A DNA stretch of 27,325 nt from NCBI GenBank assembly GCA_020650975.1, contig JAIPMN010006327.1, positions 1-27,325 on the forward strand, written 5' to 3'. The DNA is from Apostichopus californicus (lineage: Eukaryota; Echinodermata; Holothuroidea; Aspidochirotida; Stichopodidae). Positions 11,656 through 21,541 of this stretch are shown piece after piece. Each line of letters starts with the position of its first letter. The first letter of the stretch is position 1. The notes beneath the pieces were generated by a model. The model did not search any database, was not told the DNA's origin, and saw only the letters and a list, made by a program, of their open reading frames with translations. A program made the position numbers and the translations under genes.

Positions 11656-11815
11656 TTGGCATGAGCTACACTTTGACAGACACCATATATTTATTTGGCT
11701 TACCTGTCCCCTCACACGTCAGCACTATTGGGGTCTATCATATCTAGAGTGAACTGTTTAGCACTGTAAACCTTGGTAGCTGGTCATTTGCAGCATAAAT
11801 ATTATGCCAGGAGAT
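11655..11815. repeat. Dispersed repeat copy 2
   Basis: Same ordered blocks as copy 1: cagacaccatatattta from 11677, ggcttacctgtcccctcac, cagcact, ctagagtgaact, ggtcatttgcagcataaat. The retroposon-like tail at 11515-11655 lies between the two copies. Confidence 0.6.
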
Positions 11816-14718
11816 ACAGTTAAACAAACAATAATGGATTGGTTGTTTTGTTGCTTGTCTCCCAATGGATGTTTTATTATAACTATCTTTAAGAAGAAAC
11901 ACCAACACTATATACCTATCTCAATTTCACACAAGATATACTAAAGCCTCTCCTACTGTATGTATATTATGGATGATAATTCTCAGTAACTGATGCTGTG
12001 GTACTTGTTTGGATAAGTAAAATGATGTGAAAGTTGAACATGAGGGGTTACTGTACGTATTTGGCTTTCTAGCATATTGAATGGCACCTGAGGAAATGAT
12101 GGTAATGTTTCTAAGCTTATATTTAATCTTAATGGGAAGAGTGCAAGAATGAAACTTAAATTTGCAATGTGCTTCTCTCCAGTTCATTCTCCTCTATCAA
12201 CGTTACATCTGGTCCTGCTGAAGAGTGACAGTTTGATATTGGTTCTCTGTATTTGCAACCCTGTCATGCATCACAATCAATTGCTTCAAACATAACTTAA
12301 ATCTGAAAAGGTGGCAGCTAAAGGTTCCTATGGCTAGCATCAAATAACTTAATCACTTCTGCAGTTCAACAGTAATGTGTGAAGTTCATGCCTTGCAGAT
12401 ATGTCATCAGAGTGGAGAGAATGAGTGGAGGGGAAGGGGGGTAGGGAAGTAGAGGGGGTAGGGAAGTAGGGGGTAGGGAAGAGGGAGAGATTTGAGCCTC
12501 CAATGCATTTTGCAAAATAAATTTTTAACACATGAGTTGATTCTATGGAAACTCGTTTATGATGCGGCCTCTGTATTTCACGCATAATGTATCTTGTTTC
12601 TCTGATTAACTAAAGATATCCTTATCCATATAGGACCCTCCCAAATTATGAACAGATTTACTGTAACATTGGGAAATAATTAACAGACCTAAATGTCAGT
12701 AATCTCACTTTCTATGCTTATTCCAATTTTTTTCAGATTTTTATTAATGTAAAGCCAACCTCAATATTGTTATTATAAGGTCCACTGCCAACGGTAGGAA
12801 AGAAGATGAGAGCGTACCACAGTCACTTTGTGTCTAAACATTCAGGCACGGCATAAAGAGGATAGAAAAACATTCTTTGAATGTTCGGCATCAGACTTTT
12901 GATAAGAATTGTCTGGCAGAAAATGCTTGCACAGATTTCAGGAAGCCAAATAAGCAACTGTCCCTCCTAATCCCTTTACAGTCGCCATCAAATTGTGATT
13001 ATTGCCATTTTGTTCAACTTTTGAACTGAATAGTCTTGTTTTTCAAAAACAGACCATGTACATTGTCCAGAGGCTATTTGTGTGGTGATAATATGGTTGA
13101 TGAACTCATATCCTCTGGAATATTTTACCTTTTGTGTTTATTCAGACAAGACCCTCAACCAGATTTGTATTTTCTGGAAATGAAACTAATTTCTTTCTGT
13201 AGGTTTATTTTGACAGTGGCTGTGTCCTTCAAGTACAAGTTTTTATATTCAAATAACAAATCCACATACATTTGTGTGATTTAAGGATTTTGATTCTTAG
13301 AGGTTGTCTTTGTGCTCCATAGGCAGTAAATATTTGTATGCATGCTTAAAGCAGCATATCACATTGGGTTGAAAATTTGTGTACCTCTCATAGAGCCATG
13401 TAATGCCCTATTTCTAGCTGTATTTTTGAGTTTGGTTCAGGAAATAATTTATCCAGTATTACAAACTGGTGAAAATGCATCTACAGCACAGTATTATATA
13501 AGGGAAAAAGTTGATAGCCTTCAAAGCTGCTATTAAAATTGGAACACTAAATAATTCACGGGGGTTGTAAATTGTAACTATGACCAAGCCAGATAATACT
13601 CGGACAGTCTCTCAATCTATCAATTAAGATGTCCAATTGACAGCTCCTCATTAGTGAATTTAAAACCATTTAGCCCTATAAAGGAGAGTTTGTCTCTTGC
13701 AAATGAAATGTTCTGTAATGCTGTGTTGTTTTATTTATGATTCCTGGTGCAAGTTTACTTGTTGAGAGATTTTTCCTTGAACTTACATTTTAACACTTTT
13801 CAAAAAAGCATACTAAGCTACTGGTTCAAAAAGATCAGTGTGTCATTGAAAAGTGATTGTTGTACATTGGATAAATAAATGAACAAACTTTCAAGCTAGT
13901 TCTGGTTGTCTGATTTAAGAAATTCAATAAGTTGAAGAAATCAGAAACAGGTAAATCCGATCAGAAGATATTCATAAATCAGCATTTTCACTTGAACATG
14001 CCCCAGTTAAACTAACAGACACTCATCCACTCGTCCACTTTTACCTTCCTGAAGTGACACGCGCTATTAGACTTGTGTAGGAATTTAACTAGTCAGATGT
14101 CATTTTTGTCTGTATTTCTTTTATACACGTGACGTCGGAATCATATGAGTCACTTTATGCTGTTTGGTGTTGCTTCACTCCAACACGCTGTTTATTCATC
14201 ACAGTCAATTTAATGTGATCAATCTTGACAGACATTAGTATGCTCGGCGTTTCAAACATTTGTTGGAGCTGCAACATCTTTGACAAAAACGTTCAACAAG
14301 AATTCCAAGATTATGGCATTGTGTTACAAATGACATTAGATATGTATGGAGAAACGTGTTCTGCATTCTTGATATCAACTAGTGCCTTTGTTCTATGCTG
14401 ACACACAGTACGTCAGTAATTTCTACCTTAATTAAGAGTTAACGTGATTGAGGCCGTCTGACAGCTAATCTGATTTTTCTATGCATGAATGAGTGCATTA
14501 AATGTGGCAGATTGGTTTTACATTGGAGAAACCACATCGGTATTACAATAGATAAATGGAAACCAATTAATGGACAGTTTACTAGGTAGGGGGCATGGGG
14601 TTGGGTGGATAGGCTGAGCTTGCCTTACAATCCTATATATATATAATTTACTTAGCTTACATTAGATGTGTAAGTACTTTGAGTACTGTTGAGATGTTTA
14701 GGAACATCCTATGTTAAC
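11816..14718. other. Non-coding, no secure gene
   Basis: Holds the G-rich minisatellite at 12427. Frames at 11927 (minus), 13036 and 13342 are compositional. A 53-codon ATG frame at 14240-14401 reads somewhat protein-like but has no recognisable motif. Confidence 0.55.
12427..12490 (+). repeat. G-rich minisatellite, quadruplex-prone
   Basis: Imperfect 15-17 bp repeats of ggggtagggaagtaga occur three to four times, ending gtagggaagagggagaga. At least six runs of three or more G lie within 50 bases, which meets the usual G-quadruplex pattern on the plus strand. Confidence 0.75.
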
Positions 14719-15170
14719 TTAGTTTCCTGGCTTACCTGTCTCCTCACAACATCACTCTCTCTCTACTGTGTCTAGAGCAGGGGTTCCCTAACTGGGGTGC
14801 ATGAACCCCAGGGGGTGCGTGAGTCCATCCAAGGGGGTTCGTGAGACCGTTTCTGAACGTCAAAAGTAGAATACTTTTTGTTGAGCTAATATCTGATATG
14901 TCATAGAATTTAGTAATGTACAAAAGTCATACCTATCGACACACTCTTTTCGCGTTCCATAAGCATATGTTACCATATGTAGTACCGTACCATGCATGTG
15001 ATACTTGATCTTTAACGAAGCACTGTTATGCGTATTATAATATAATAATGACTCAGATCGTGTCTCGAAAAGTTGGGGTTCGTGGACAACTCTGAAATCC
15101 ACAGGGGGTTCGTGGGGGGATAAAGTTAGGGAAACCCTGGTCTAGATTGAACTGGTGACTTTTTTTTTCA
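14719..15170. repeat. Dispersed repeat copy 3, interrupted by the hAT element
   Basis: The left part has tggcttacctgtctcctcac at about 14729 and ctactgtgtctaga before the insertion. It resumes at 15148 with tgaactggtgac. Spliced across the transposon it aligns with copies at 11335 and 11655 (...cttacctgt..ctcac...cact...ctagagtgaact...). The boundaries are approximate. Confidence 0.6.
14778..15139. mobile_element. Non-autonomous hAT-type DNA transposon (MITE), 362 bp
   Basis: The left end CAGGGGTTCCCTAACT and right end AGTTAGGGAAACCCTG are near-perfect terminal inverted repeats of the hAT form. Flanking 8 bp duplications gtctagag (14770-14777) and gtctagat (15140-15147) match at 7 of 8 positions, as expected for hAT insertion. 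Subterminal G-rich motifs (gggggtgcgtga, gggggttcgtg) recur at both ends and are typical of this superfamily. No transposase is present. It sits about 215 bp upstream of the 15356 exon, inside an older dispersed repeat whose other copies show the uninterrupted target. Confidence 0.85.
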
Positions 15171-15309
15171 TATGTGTCATTCAGGTTGGGTGCGTCTTCG
15201 TGCAAACTGAGACAACAGCATTGACAAACCCCCTTAAGTATTTGTTGATAAAGGTGATCTTCCATCACTCATTATAAATTGTAATTTCTTATTTTTTATA
15301 GAGCTGTGT

Positions 15310-15355
15310 ATGTTTTTACTGTCCTCTAAATGTTCTTCTCTCCTCTTATTCACAG
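15310..15355 (+). promoter_or_regulatory. 3' splice site tract of the exon at 15356, with a spurious in-frame ATG
   Basis: A pyrimidine-rich run (tgttcttctctcctcttatt) ends in cacag at 15351-15355. A ctaaat at about 15325 could serve as branch point. The same bases are open in the CSPG4-like frame and would encode a hydrophobic leader starting at ATG 15310. The ATG has a T at -3, a weak initiation context. The vertebrate gene also has a splice junction in this phase right after the signal peptide. I therefore treat this as intron; an alternative first exon beginning here is the less likely reading. Confidence 0.7.
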
Positions 15356-18300
15356 TCTCCTTCTATGGCAGCAGCTACTTAAAGTTACCACTTCAGGGCA
15401 CCAGTCTCGCCAGACGTCTTTCAGAGATAGAGGTGGAGTTTAAGACGAGCAGAAGCAAAGGACTTCTCCTAGTTGCCATTGGGTCAGAGGATCACTTATT
15501 GCTCAGACTGAGGCGAGGCCAGGTCCAAGCAGAGCTCCGTCAAGGAACCACCAACCCTCTGCTGATCACTTCAAAGCCACGACCAAAGTTCAGCGACTTG
15601 CAGTGGCACAGGGTCAGGTTATCGGTATTGGAGAACAGCGTGCAATTATATGTCGATGACATTCTGCATAAGGAAGCCTCTCTGCCGTCGAGATTCGCTG
15701 CCTTGTCGACCACATTGGCTCTCTACATCGGTGGCAAGGGTCTCGAGGATGAGTTGGAATTCCTGACAGGTTATGACGTACCCTACCGTGGATGTCTACA
15801 GAACGTCTACGTCAATAGCAAGAGAGTCTTGAACATCATCCAGAGAAACAACAATGCAATCATCGGAGAAGTCACATGGGATTGCAGTCCAGAGTTTGAG
15901 GCCAACAGGGACGACCCGTTCAGTTTTGTGAAAGAGACTTCTTTCATTTCATTCCAGAAATGGTTGATGAGAACACATGGTAGTATCCAATTTTGGTTAA
16001 GAACTTCTTCCCAAAGTGGCCTTTTGCTCTTCAATCATGGAAAGGCAGGTAGTTTTTTCGCCACAGAGCTCTGGAAGGGAAGGTTACGGATTCTTTTCAA
16101 CGGGGGACGAGACACCTTTGGCATCTTGTCTTCCGTCAGCCTCGACGATGGCAAGTGGCATTTTCTGAAATTGTCTGTATCGCAAAGAGAGTTAGAAATT
16201 AGTATCGATTTGGATCCAGAGACATTTCCTCTTGATGAAGCATTAAGTTTCAGCTTTACCGGTTACTTGTATATCGGTGGGGTTGTTCATCGTGCAAGAC
16301 AGCAGGCAGTTACAGTAGGTCTTCACTCCATCGTTCATCCAACATCTGGGGGTTCCTTTGAAGGCTGCATTCGTGACATCGAACTGGACAATGAGCAGTT
16401 AACATTAGGTGATACTCAAGTCACTCATGGGATCGAAGTAGGTTGTGTGTACCAGTTTCCTTGTTCTAATCAACCATGTGTTAACAGGAACGATGTCTGT
16501 CACGACATCGGCATCTCCGAGTATGAATGCGTATGTCCGTCCTGTCAAGTAGTGACCCCTCCGACCAATAAAAGCTCATCATTACCGTCGCTAGATCCCA
16601 CCCCTGCCACCGATGTAGTCAGGGAGGATGCACGACCACTCTATATGGTCAGCCCACTCTCTGTCAGTGAGGGTAGTGGCGCTCTACTGACCATTGTAAA
16701 TATACGATTAAACTTTAATTTAGATGACATGGACCTGCGAGAGTCCCAGCTTATTTTCCGGATGGTCCAGCTAGCCAGGTACGGGAGAGTTGAAATAGAC
16801 ATACCAGGACGGCAGGATTCTGATAGATTTACCCTGCTGGATCTGATAGGGAGAAAGATAAGTTACATTCATGATGGATCGGAAAACTTTAGTGACTTGA
16901 TAGCGTTTGAGATGTCTGTGCTAGGAAGAAGAAGTGGAGTTCCATCCAGACTCAGAAGCGGTATCACGATACAACTTCCCGTCGAGATTGTGCCCGTCAA
17001 TGACCCCCCGTTTCTTGTCATTGCTGAAGATAATTCTCTTAGAATTATTTCCATGACCAGGCGACAGATCTCTTCAGAGTTTCTGACAGCTGAAGACCCT
17101 GATACTTCACCTGAAGATCTTGTGTTTACAATTATAAGTCAACCAAATGGAGTTGGACAATTTGAACTTGATGATGATGATGATGTTGTTGTCACCTCAT
17201 TCACTCAAGCAGATGTAAACGAGGGTGAACTATTCTACGTCCACACAGGCCCGCAGCAGAAGTCGAGAATCGTCCTACGAGTGTCAGATGGCATCGAACG
17301 GAGTGATATCCAATCGCTTCGGATCGAAGCGATGCCGTTGACACTAAGGCTTCAGAATTCATCTCAACTTATGATCAATCCTCAGAGATCCCAGCCGATC
17401 TTGCCGAAGCATTTGCAAGTGGTAACAAATGACCCAGATGCTGAATTTGATGTCACTTTCAGAGTTGTTTCTCCCACACGATTTGGTGATATTCAAAAAT
17501 TGGATAGAGATAGCAATAACTGGTTTAGCATCACCACTTTTCTTCAAAGAGATATCGACCACCATTTATTACGTTACATCGCTTCAAGTGCTAATGGCCT
17601 CACATCGGTCGTCGACGATGAGGTCATTCTGGCTGCAAGCAGTGGGGATGCTTCCATTGATGTTATATCTATACAGTTTCAAATTGTGGTGACAAGCATT
17701 CTTATCAGGCATAATACTGGCCTCATATTAGACAGTGTTAGACATGCAATAATATCTGATTCAAACTTGACGGTTGCTGCAGAGAACCCTCTTTTGGACC
17801 TACCCATCTCTATCAATATATTGAGGATTCCAATGAAAGGGGATATGTTCTTACATCCTAATACAAAGCTTATTGACGGAAGCAACTTTACAGTGGATGA
17901 CTTGAAGGATAATCTAGTCAGTTATCAAGTGCACCCCCAGTATCAAGAAGGTTTCAACGATTCCTTCCTCTTTCAAGCTGTTTTACCCAACGCTGAGAGT
18001 GAAATACAAGTGTTCAACATTACTTTCATTCCAGACCTTCAACAGCTGTCTGTCATCAATGAGGGCGCAACAGTCTCTGAAGGTGGCAGTGCGATAATTG
18101 ACCAGGATAGCTTGTTCGTTTCCTCAAAAGCTACAGATGAATTCACATTCACTGTGACCAAGTTTCCAGCTCATGGTAACTTACAGTTGTACGATGGATC
18201 TAATGTGAGAAACAGAAACGTCAGCTCGTTTCTCAGCTTCGACTTGAAATCGAGGTCTCTCAGATACCAACATGATGATTCAGAATCCATGCTGGACGAG

Positions 18301-20038
18301 TTTTCATTAGACGTCCGCTCCACTTACATCGACAGATTCGGGGAGCGTAAGAGCCTACACTACAACACAACATATAATGTTAGTATCCAACTACAGAATG
18401 ACAATGTCCCTCTGAGAGTAGTTGACAAAGTCTATAAGGTTCTTAAGAATGGTAAAACTCCACTCACAGATATGGATCTCAGTTACCATGACAATGACTC
18501 AGACTTTGACGATGCTGATATTTTTTACCAGAGGCTGACAATTCGGAACGGTGATATCGTGAGCGCTGACGACGAAAGTCAGAGAGTATTAAGGTTTACT
18601 CAGAGAGACCTCACGGAGGGCAATCTTGTCTTCAAGCACCGTGGAGATATACTTAGTACGAGGATGACATTTTTTGTCTTTGATAATGACAGGAGTAACC
18701 TTCAGAGTGCTTTCCTACAGATAGAAGCCTACGAACCGTATCTTCAGGTTGTCAATAACACCGGCATCGAGGTGCAAAAAGGAAGTCGGAAGGGAATTAA
18801 CGCCAGTGTTTTGAGCACCGAGAGCAATCTAAAGATTCGTGAGCATAGTATTATTTATCTGGTAACATCCCCTCCTAGACACGGGCAGATCATGCGGTAT
18901 GATGAATCTGTACTTCAGTTTACTCAGGAAGACATCCAGACGGGGATAATTTCTTACATTAGTTCCAACGACTCTTCGTCAAGTATTCATGACTCTTTCA
19001 ACTTCACCGTACAGGGCAGAGACCTTGCAACCAATGGCACATTTGCAATAAGAATATATCTGTCCAGCACTCAAACTCTTCCTACGTTGGTTCAAAATGA
19101 GACGCTCTATGTAGAAGAAGGGATGATGGCTCTTATTCCAAAATCATCTCTGAAAGTGTCTCACCCCAATCATCCAATGTCCGAGATCAGCTATGTCGTT
19201 AGTAAACCTCCACGGTTTGGCTTCTTAGAGTTGAACCCTTCTGCTTTGATAGATATTATGAACCAAGACAGAAGTGGTAACTTATCCACGGAAGAAGAAG
19301 CCCCCGTCACGCTCTCAAGATTTACTCAATTGGATATTAATAGGAAGAGATTGGTTTATGTTCAGACCATCTCCGACCAATCACAGGATACGATAGTCTT
19401 CAATGTAACCAACGGTTACACCACCCTAACTAATGTTACCCTTCGGATTGAGATTGTTCCCGATATGATTCCAGTCGAAATTCAGAATATGACAGTGGAG
19501 GAAGGAATGTCCAAAGTGATTCTCTCTGAAAGGATCAATGTATCCCATCCATTTTACATAGGGCAAGATTTTGACATCTTCATCGTAACTCCTCCGAGAT
19601 ACGGGATCATAGAGATGGTGAACTCAAAGGGAATACCTTTGGCATCCTTCACGACCAGAGATATTCGAAACGAATTCGTATATTACGTCCACAATGGGAG
19701 TGAGAGCCTTCACGACAGTTTTGAATTTATTTTGAACTCAACAAGTCTGAAGAAAGAGAGCGATCTGATGTGGATGCACATTTCTGTGACCCCTGTTAAT
19801 GACATTCCACCATTTGTAAGCACCAACAAACACCTAATGGCTATCACCGATGCCAGAACCCTCATCACCACAGCGTCACTGAGTGCAGAGGATGCTGATT
19901 CATCAGGTGACGTAATTGTCTTCCTCATCACTGTACCGACCAATGGGAAGGTCGTTCTTGGTCGTGATTCTTTTAGGGCCGTGTCAAAGTTCACTCAGGC
20001 AGACTTAGAAGCATCTCAGGTTTTCTTCATTCATTCAG
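15356..20038 (+). CDS. CSPG4: CSPG4/NG2-like transmembrane proteoglycan, large internal coding exon (LamG x2, CSPG repeats 1 to mid-10)
   Basis: This exon encodes 1561 codons of the ectodomain of a chondroitin sulfate proteoglycan 4 (NG2) homologue, a type I membrane protein that binds matrix and growth factors at the cell surface. Two laminin-G domains come first (about 15356-15885 and 15913-16447), each closing with an RGCLQ or EGCIRD cysteine motif. A six-cysteine EGF-like stretch follows (16462-16545). Then come CSPG repeats starting near 16630, 17023, 17341, 17698, 18037, 18421, 18741, 19090, 19486 and 19816. Typical repeat signatures are visible: FTQ.D, HDGSE, PVNDPP, PPRHG. The start is set by a pyrimidine tract ending cacag at 15351-15355. 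The reading enters in phase 1 at SFYG, matching SFFG just after the vertebrate signal peptide. The frame extends 5' to an ATG at 15310, but those codons lie in the splice acceptor tract. The exon ends at tcag before gtaggt. N-glycosylation sequons are numerous. Orthology is by remembered family pattern; the identification is firm, one-to-one orthology less so. Confidence 0.93.
16462..16545 (+). other. Short EGF-like cysteine module inside the CSPG4-like protein
   Basis: Cysteine codons fall at 16462, 16477, 16498, 16528, 16534 and 16543, spacing C-x4-C-x6-C-x9-C-x-C-x2-C. The first five fit an EGF domain, but the last interval is far shorter than the usual eight or more residues, so the module is truncated or divergent. 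It sits between LamG2 and CSPG repeat 1, where human CSPG4 has an acidic linker as I remember it. Confidence 0.5.
17170..17184 (+). repeat. (GAT)5 microsatellite within CSPG repeat 2
   Basis: Five consecutive gat codons, followed by gtt gtt, encode an Asp5-Val run inside CSPG repeat 2. A pure codon run like this is a likely length-polymorphic site in an otherwise non-repetitive coding region. Confidence 0.8.
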
Positions 20039-21541
20039 GTAGGTGTTTTTTTCTTTTCTAATTTCTTTCGAGTGTGTACGGTGGCAGTATATTCTGTTTT
20101 ATTGGCTTGTAAATAGAGTTAATGAAATAATAAAAAAATTAACATTAATTAAAAAAAGGATAAAGTTTCTCAAATGTAGTTGGTAGTGCCCTCCCATTCA
20201 CTCATTTCATCCCCATCCTCAAAGTTGTCCACTGATGCATGCTACATTAGATGCTGTTGCTGATTGTGACAAGGGAACAAGTCTGTTTGAGCTGTGCAAA
20301 AGTTTGAAAAATTAAACCCTAAAATGTGATAATTGATATTATTGCTACCTGTAGGCAGATTAAGCAGATATTTATATGTCTGGCAGGGAGGGGGGAGGGG
20401 AGGATATTTAAATTTAGAGGGTAATGGATATAGAATGAACTAGGTTGCATATTTAAATCTGCCTATTTGGTAAAGTTTAGGCAAGACTCAAATATTAACA
20501 TCCCATAACACTGTAGTTCATCAGCTGCACTTTTGTCAAGGTTCATTTCAAGTAGTGAAATTAAAGATTAAAAGAGTGAAAGATCCTGCTTTTCTTCATA
20601 TTACATATTGGAACATATCAATCAGCTACATTGATATTCAAAACGTGACAAACCGCTGGAGAATGCCTCTGTTTGATCAATTGCAGTCTTTATCTTGAGT
20701 AAAATTAGAAAGGTTCGGTAAAATTGTTGACAAAGTGTGGAAAAAAAATTGCTTGAAGGGATATTAGTTTCGAACATCTGATGTTACAGTTAAGCTTAAA
20801 GGATAGTTTGTGGTCATAAATATGGCTGGAAGTTGATTTAACACTGCAAACAACTGGTCCAAGTACAAAATGACATTTATTTCTGATAAGTCAAACTTTC
20901 CATCTACTGTCTTTAAAAGTTACCTTATCACTGTAATCTTTAGTGTGAAACAAAGTGAGAAGATCTCTGTTTGCCACCCTAAGAAAAAAAACTACTTCAT
21001 TAATTACCAGCTCATTAATCTTCATTTTGTTTTAGTAAATTTAGAAGGGTGTCTTAGATTGATCAATTGTAGTATTATATGGAATGATACTTTGATAGTT
21101 GTTAAAATAAATAAGTCAGAAAGTTGCAACAAAATTCACCTGCATCAAGATCATGTAGTAGCAGTTGGTAGAGTTATGTTCGAGGTTTCTGTTAAAGCAA
21201 CAGCGAGTTGTATCCCCTTTAATACAGCCTCCCACAGTGAGTCACAGAAATGGATTTGACAGCTGACAGCATTCCAATGGTTTGCCATATCATCTTGCAT
21301 CCATTGGCTATTCAGTTCTAAATAAGCACAAAAATACTTGAAATGAAACAAGATCTTACCTAGATTAGTTGTGTTGCATGGAAGTATCTCTCTGGTGTTA
21401 TTTAGTTTGATTTGGGTTTTTTTTAGGGAAATAACAGAAATTAGTACCAAAATTTGAATAGAATTATACTAGGTACATGTTTAATTGTCTACCAACCTGC
21501 AACATTACAAACCCCGTGACATTTGACATTCTCTTCATCAG
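20039..21541 (+). other. CSPG4: Phase-1 intron of the CSPG4-like gene
   Basis: Donor gtaggt at 20039 and acceptor ttcatcag ending 21541 are canonical. Removing these 1503 bases rejoins CSPG repeat 10 in frame, between ...FFIHSG and ARSGGF.... Reading through the donor adds only a short tail and reaches TAA at 20059-20061. The intron is markedly more AT-rich than the exons. It includes an A-rich stretch with AATAAA at 20129-20134 and a G-rich tract at 20384-20403. Open frames inside it (for example 20870-21259) are low-complexity and show no domain pattern. Confidence 0.9.
20129..20134 (+). terminator. Intronic AATAAA just after the donor of the CSPG4-like intron
   Basis: The hexamer lies 90 bases inside the intron and about 70 bases after the in-frame intronic stop (20059-20061). 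If used, it would end a transcript encoding a membrane-free ectodomain. The surrounding sequence is A-rich, so both chance occurrence and oligo-dT internal priming must be considered. Confidence 0.25.

Noticed and set aside
13036-13536. Two adjacent plus-strand frames (82 and 64 codons)
   Set aside because: Non-ATG or weak starts, no motif, AT-driven composition.
14240-14401. 53-codon ATG frame reading MLGVSNICWSC...
   Set aside because: Mildly protein-like but short, without motif, and with no splice-site support; chance is adequate.
14860-15268. Two minus-strand frames around the hAT element
   Set aside because: They lie in the MITE and its flank; the element has no transposase-like sequence.
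20870-21259. 129-codon open frame inside the CSPG4-like intron
   Set aside because: AT-rich, no conserved motif, and inside a well-supported canonical intron.
21151-21450. 99-codon minus-strand frame in the same intron
   Set aside because: No domain signature; overlaps the opposite-strand chance frame.
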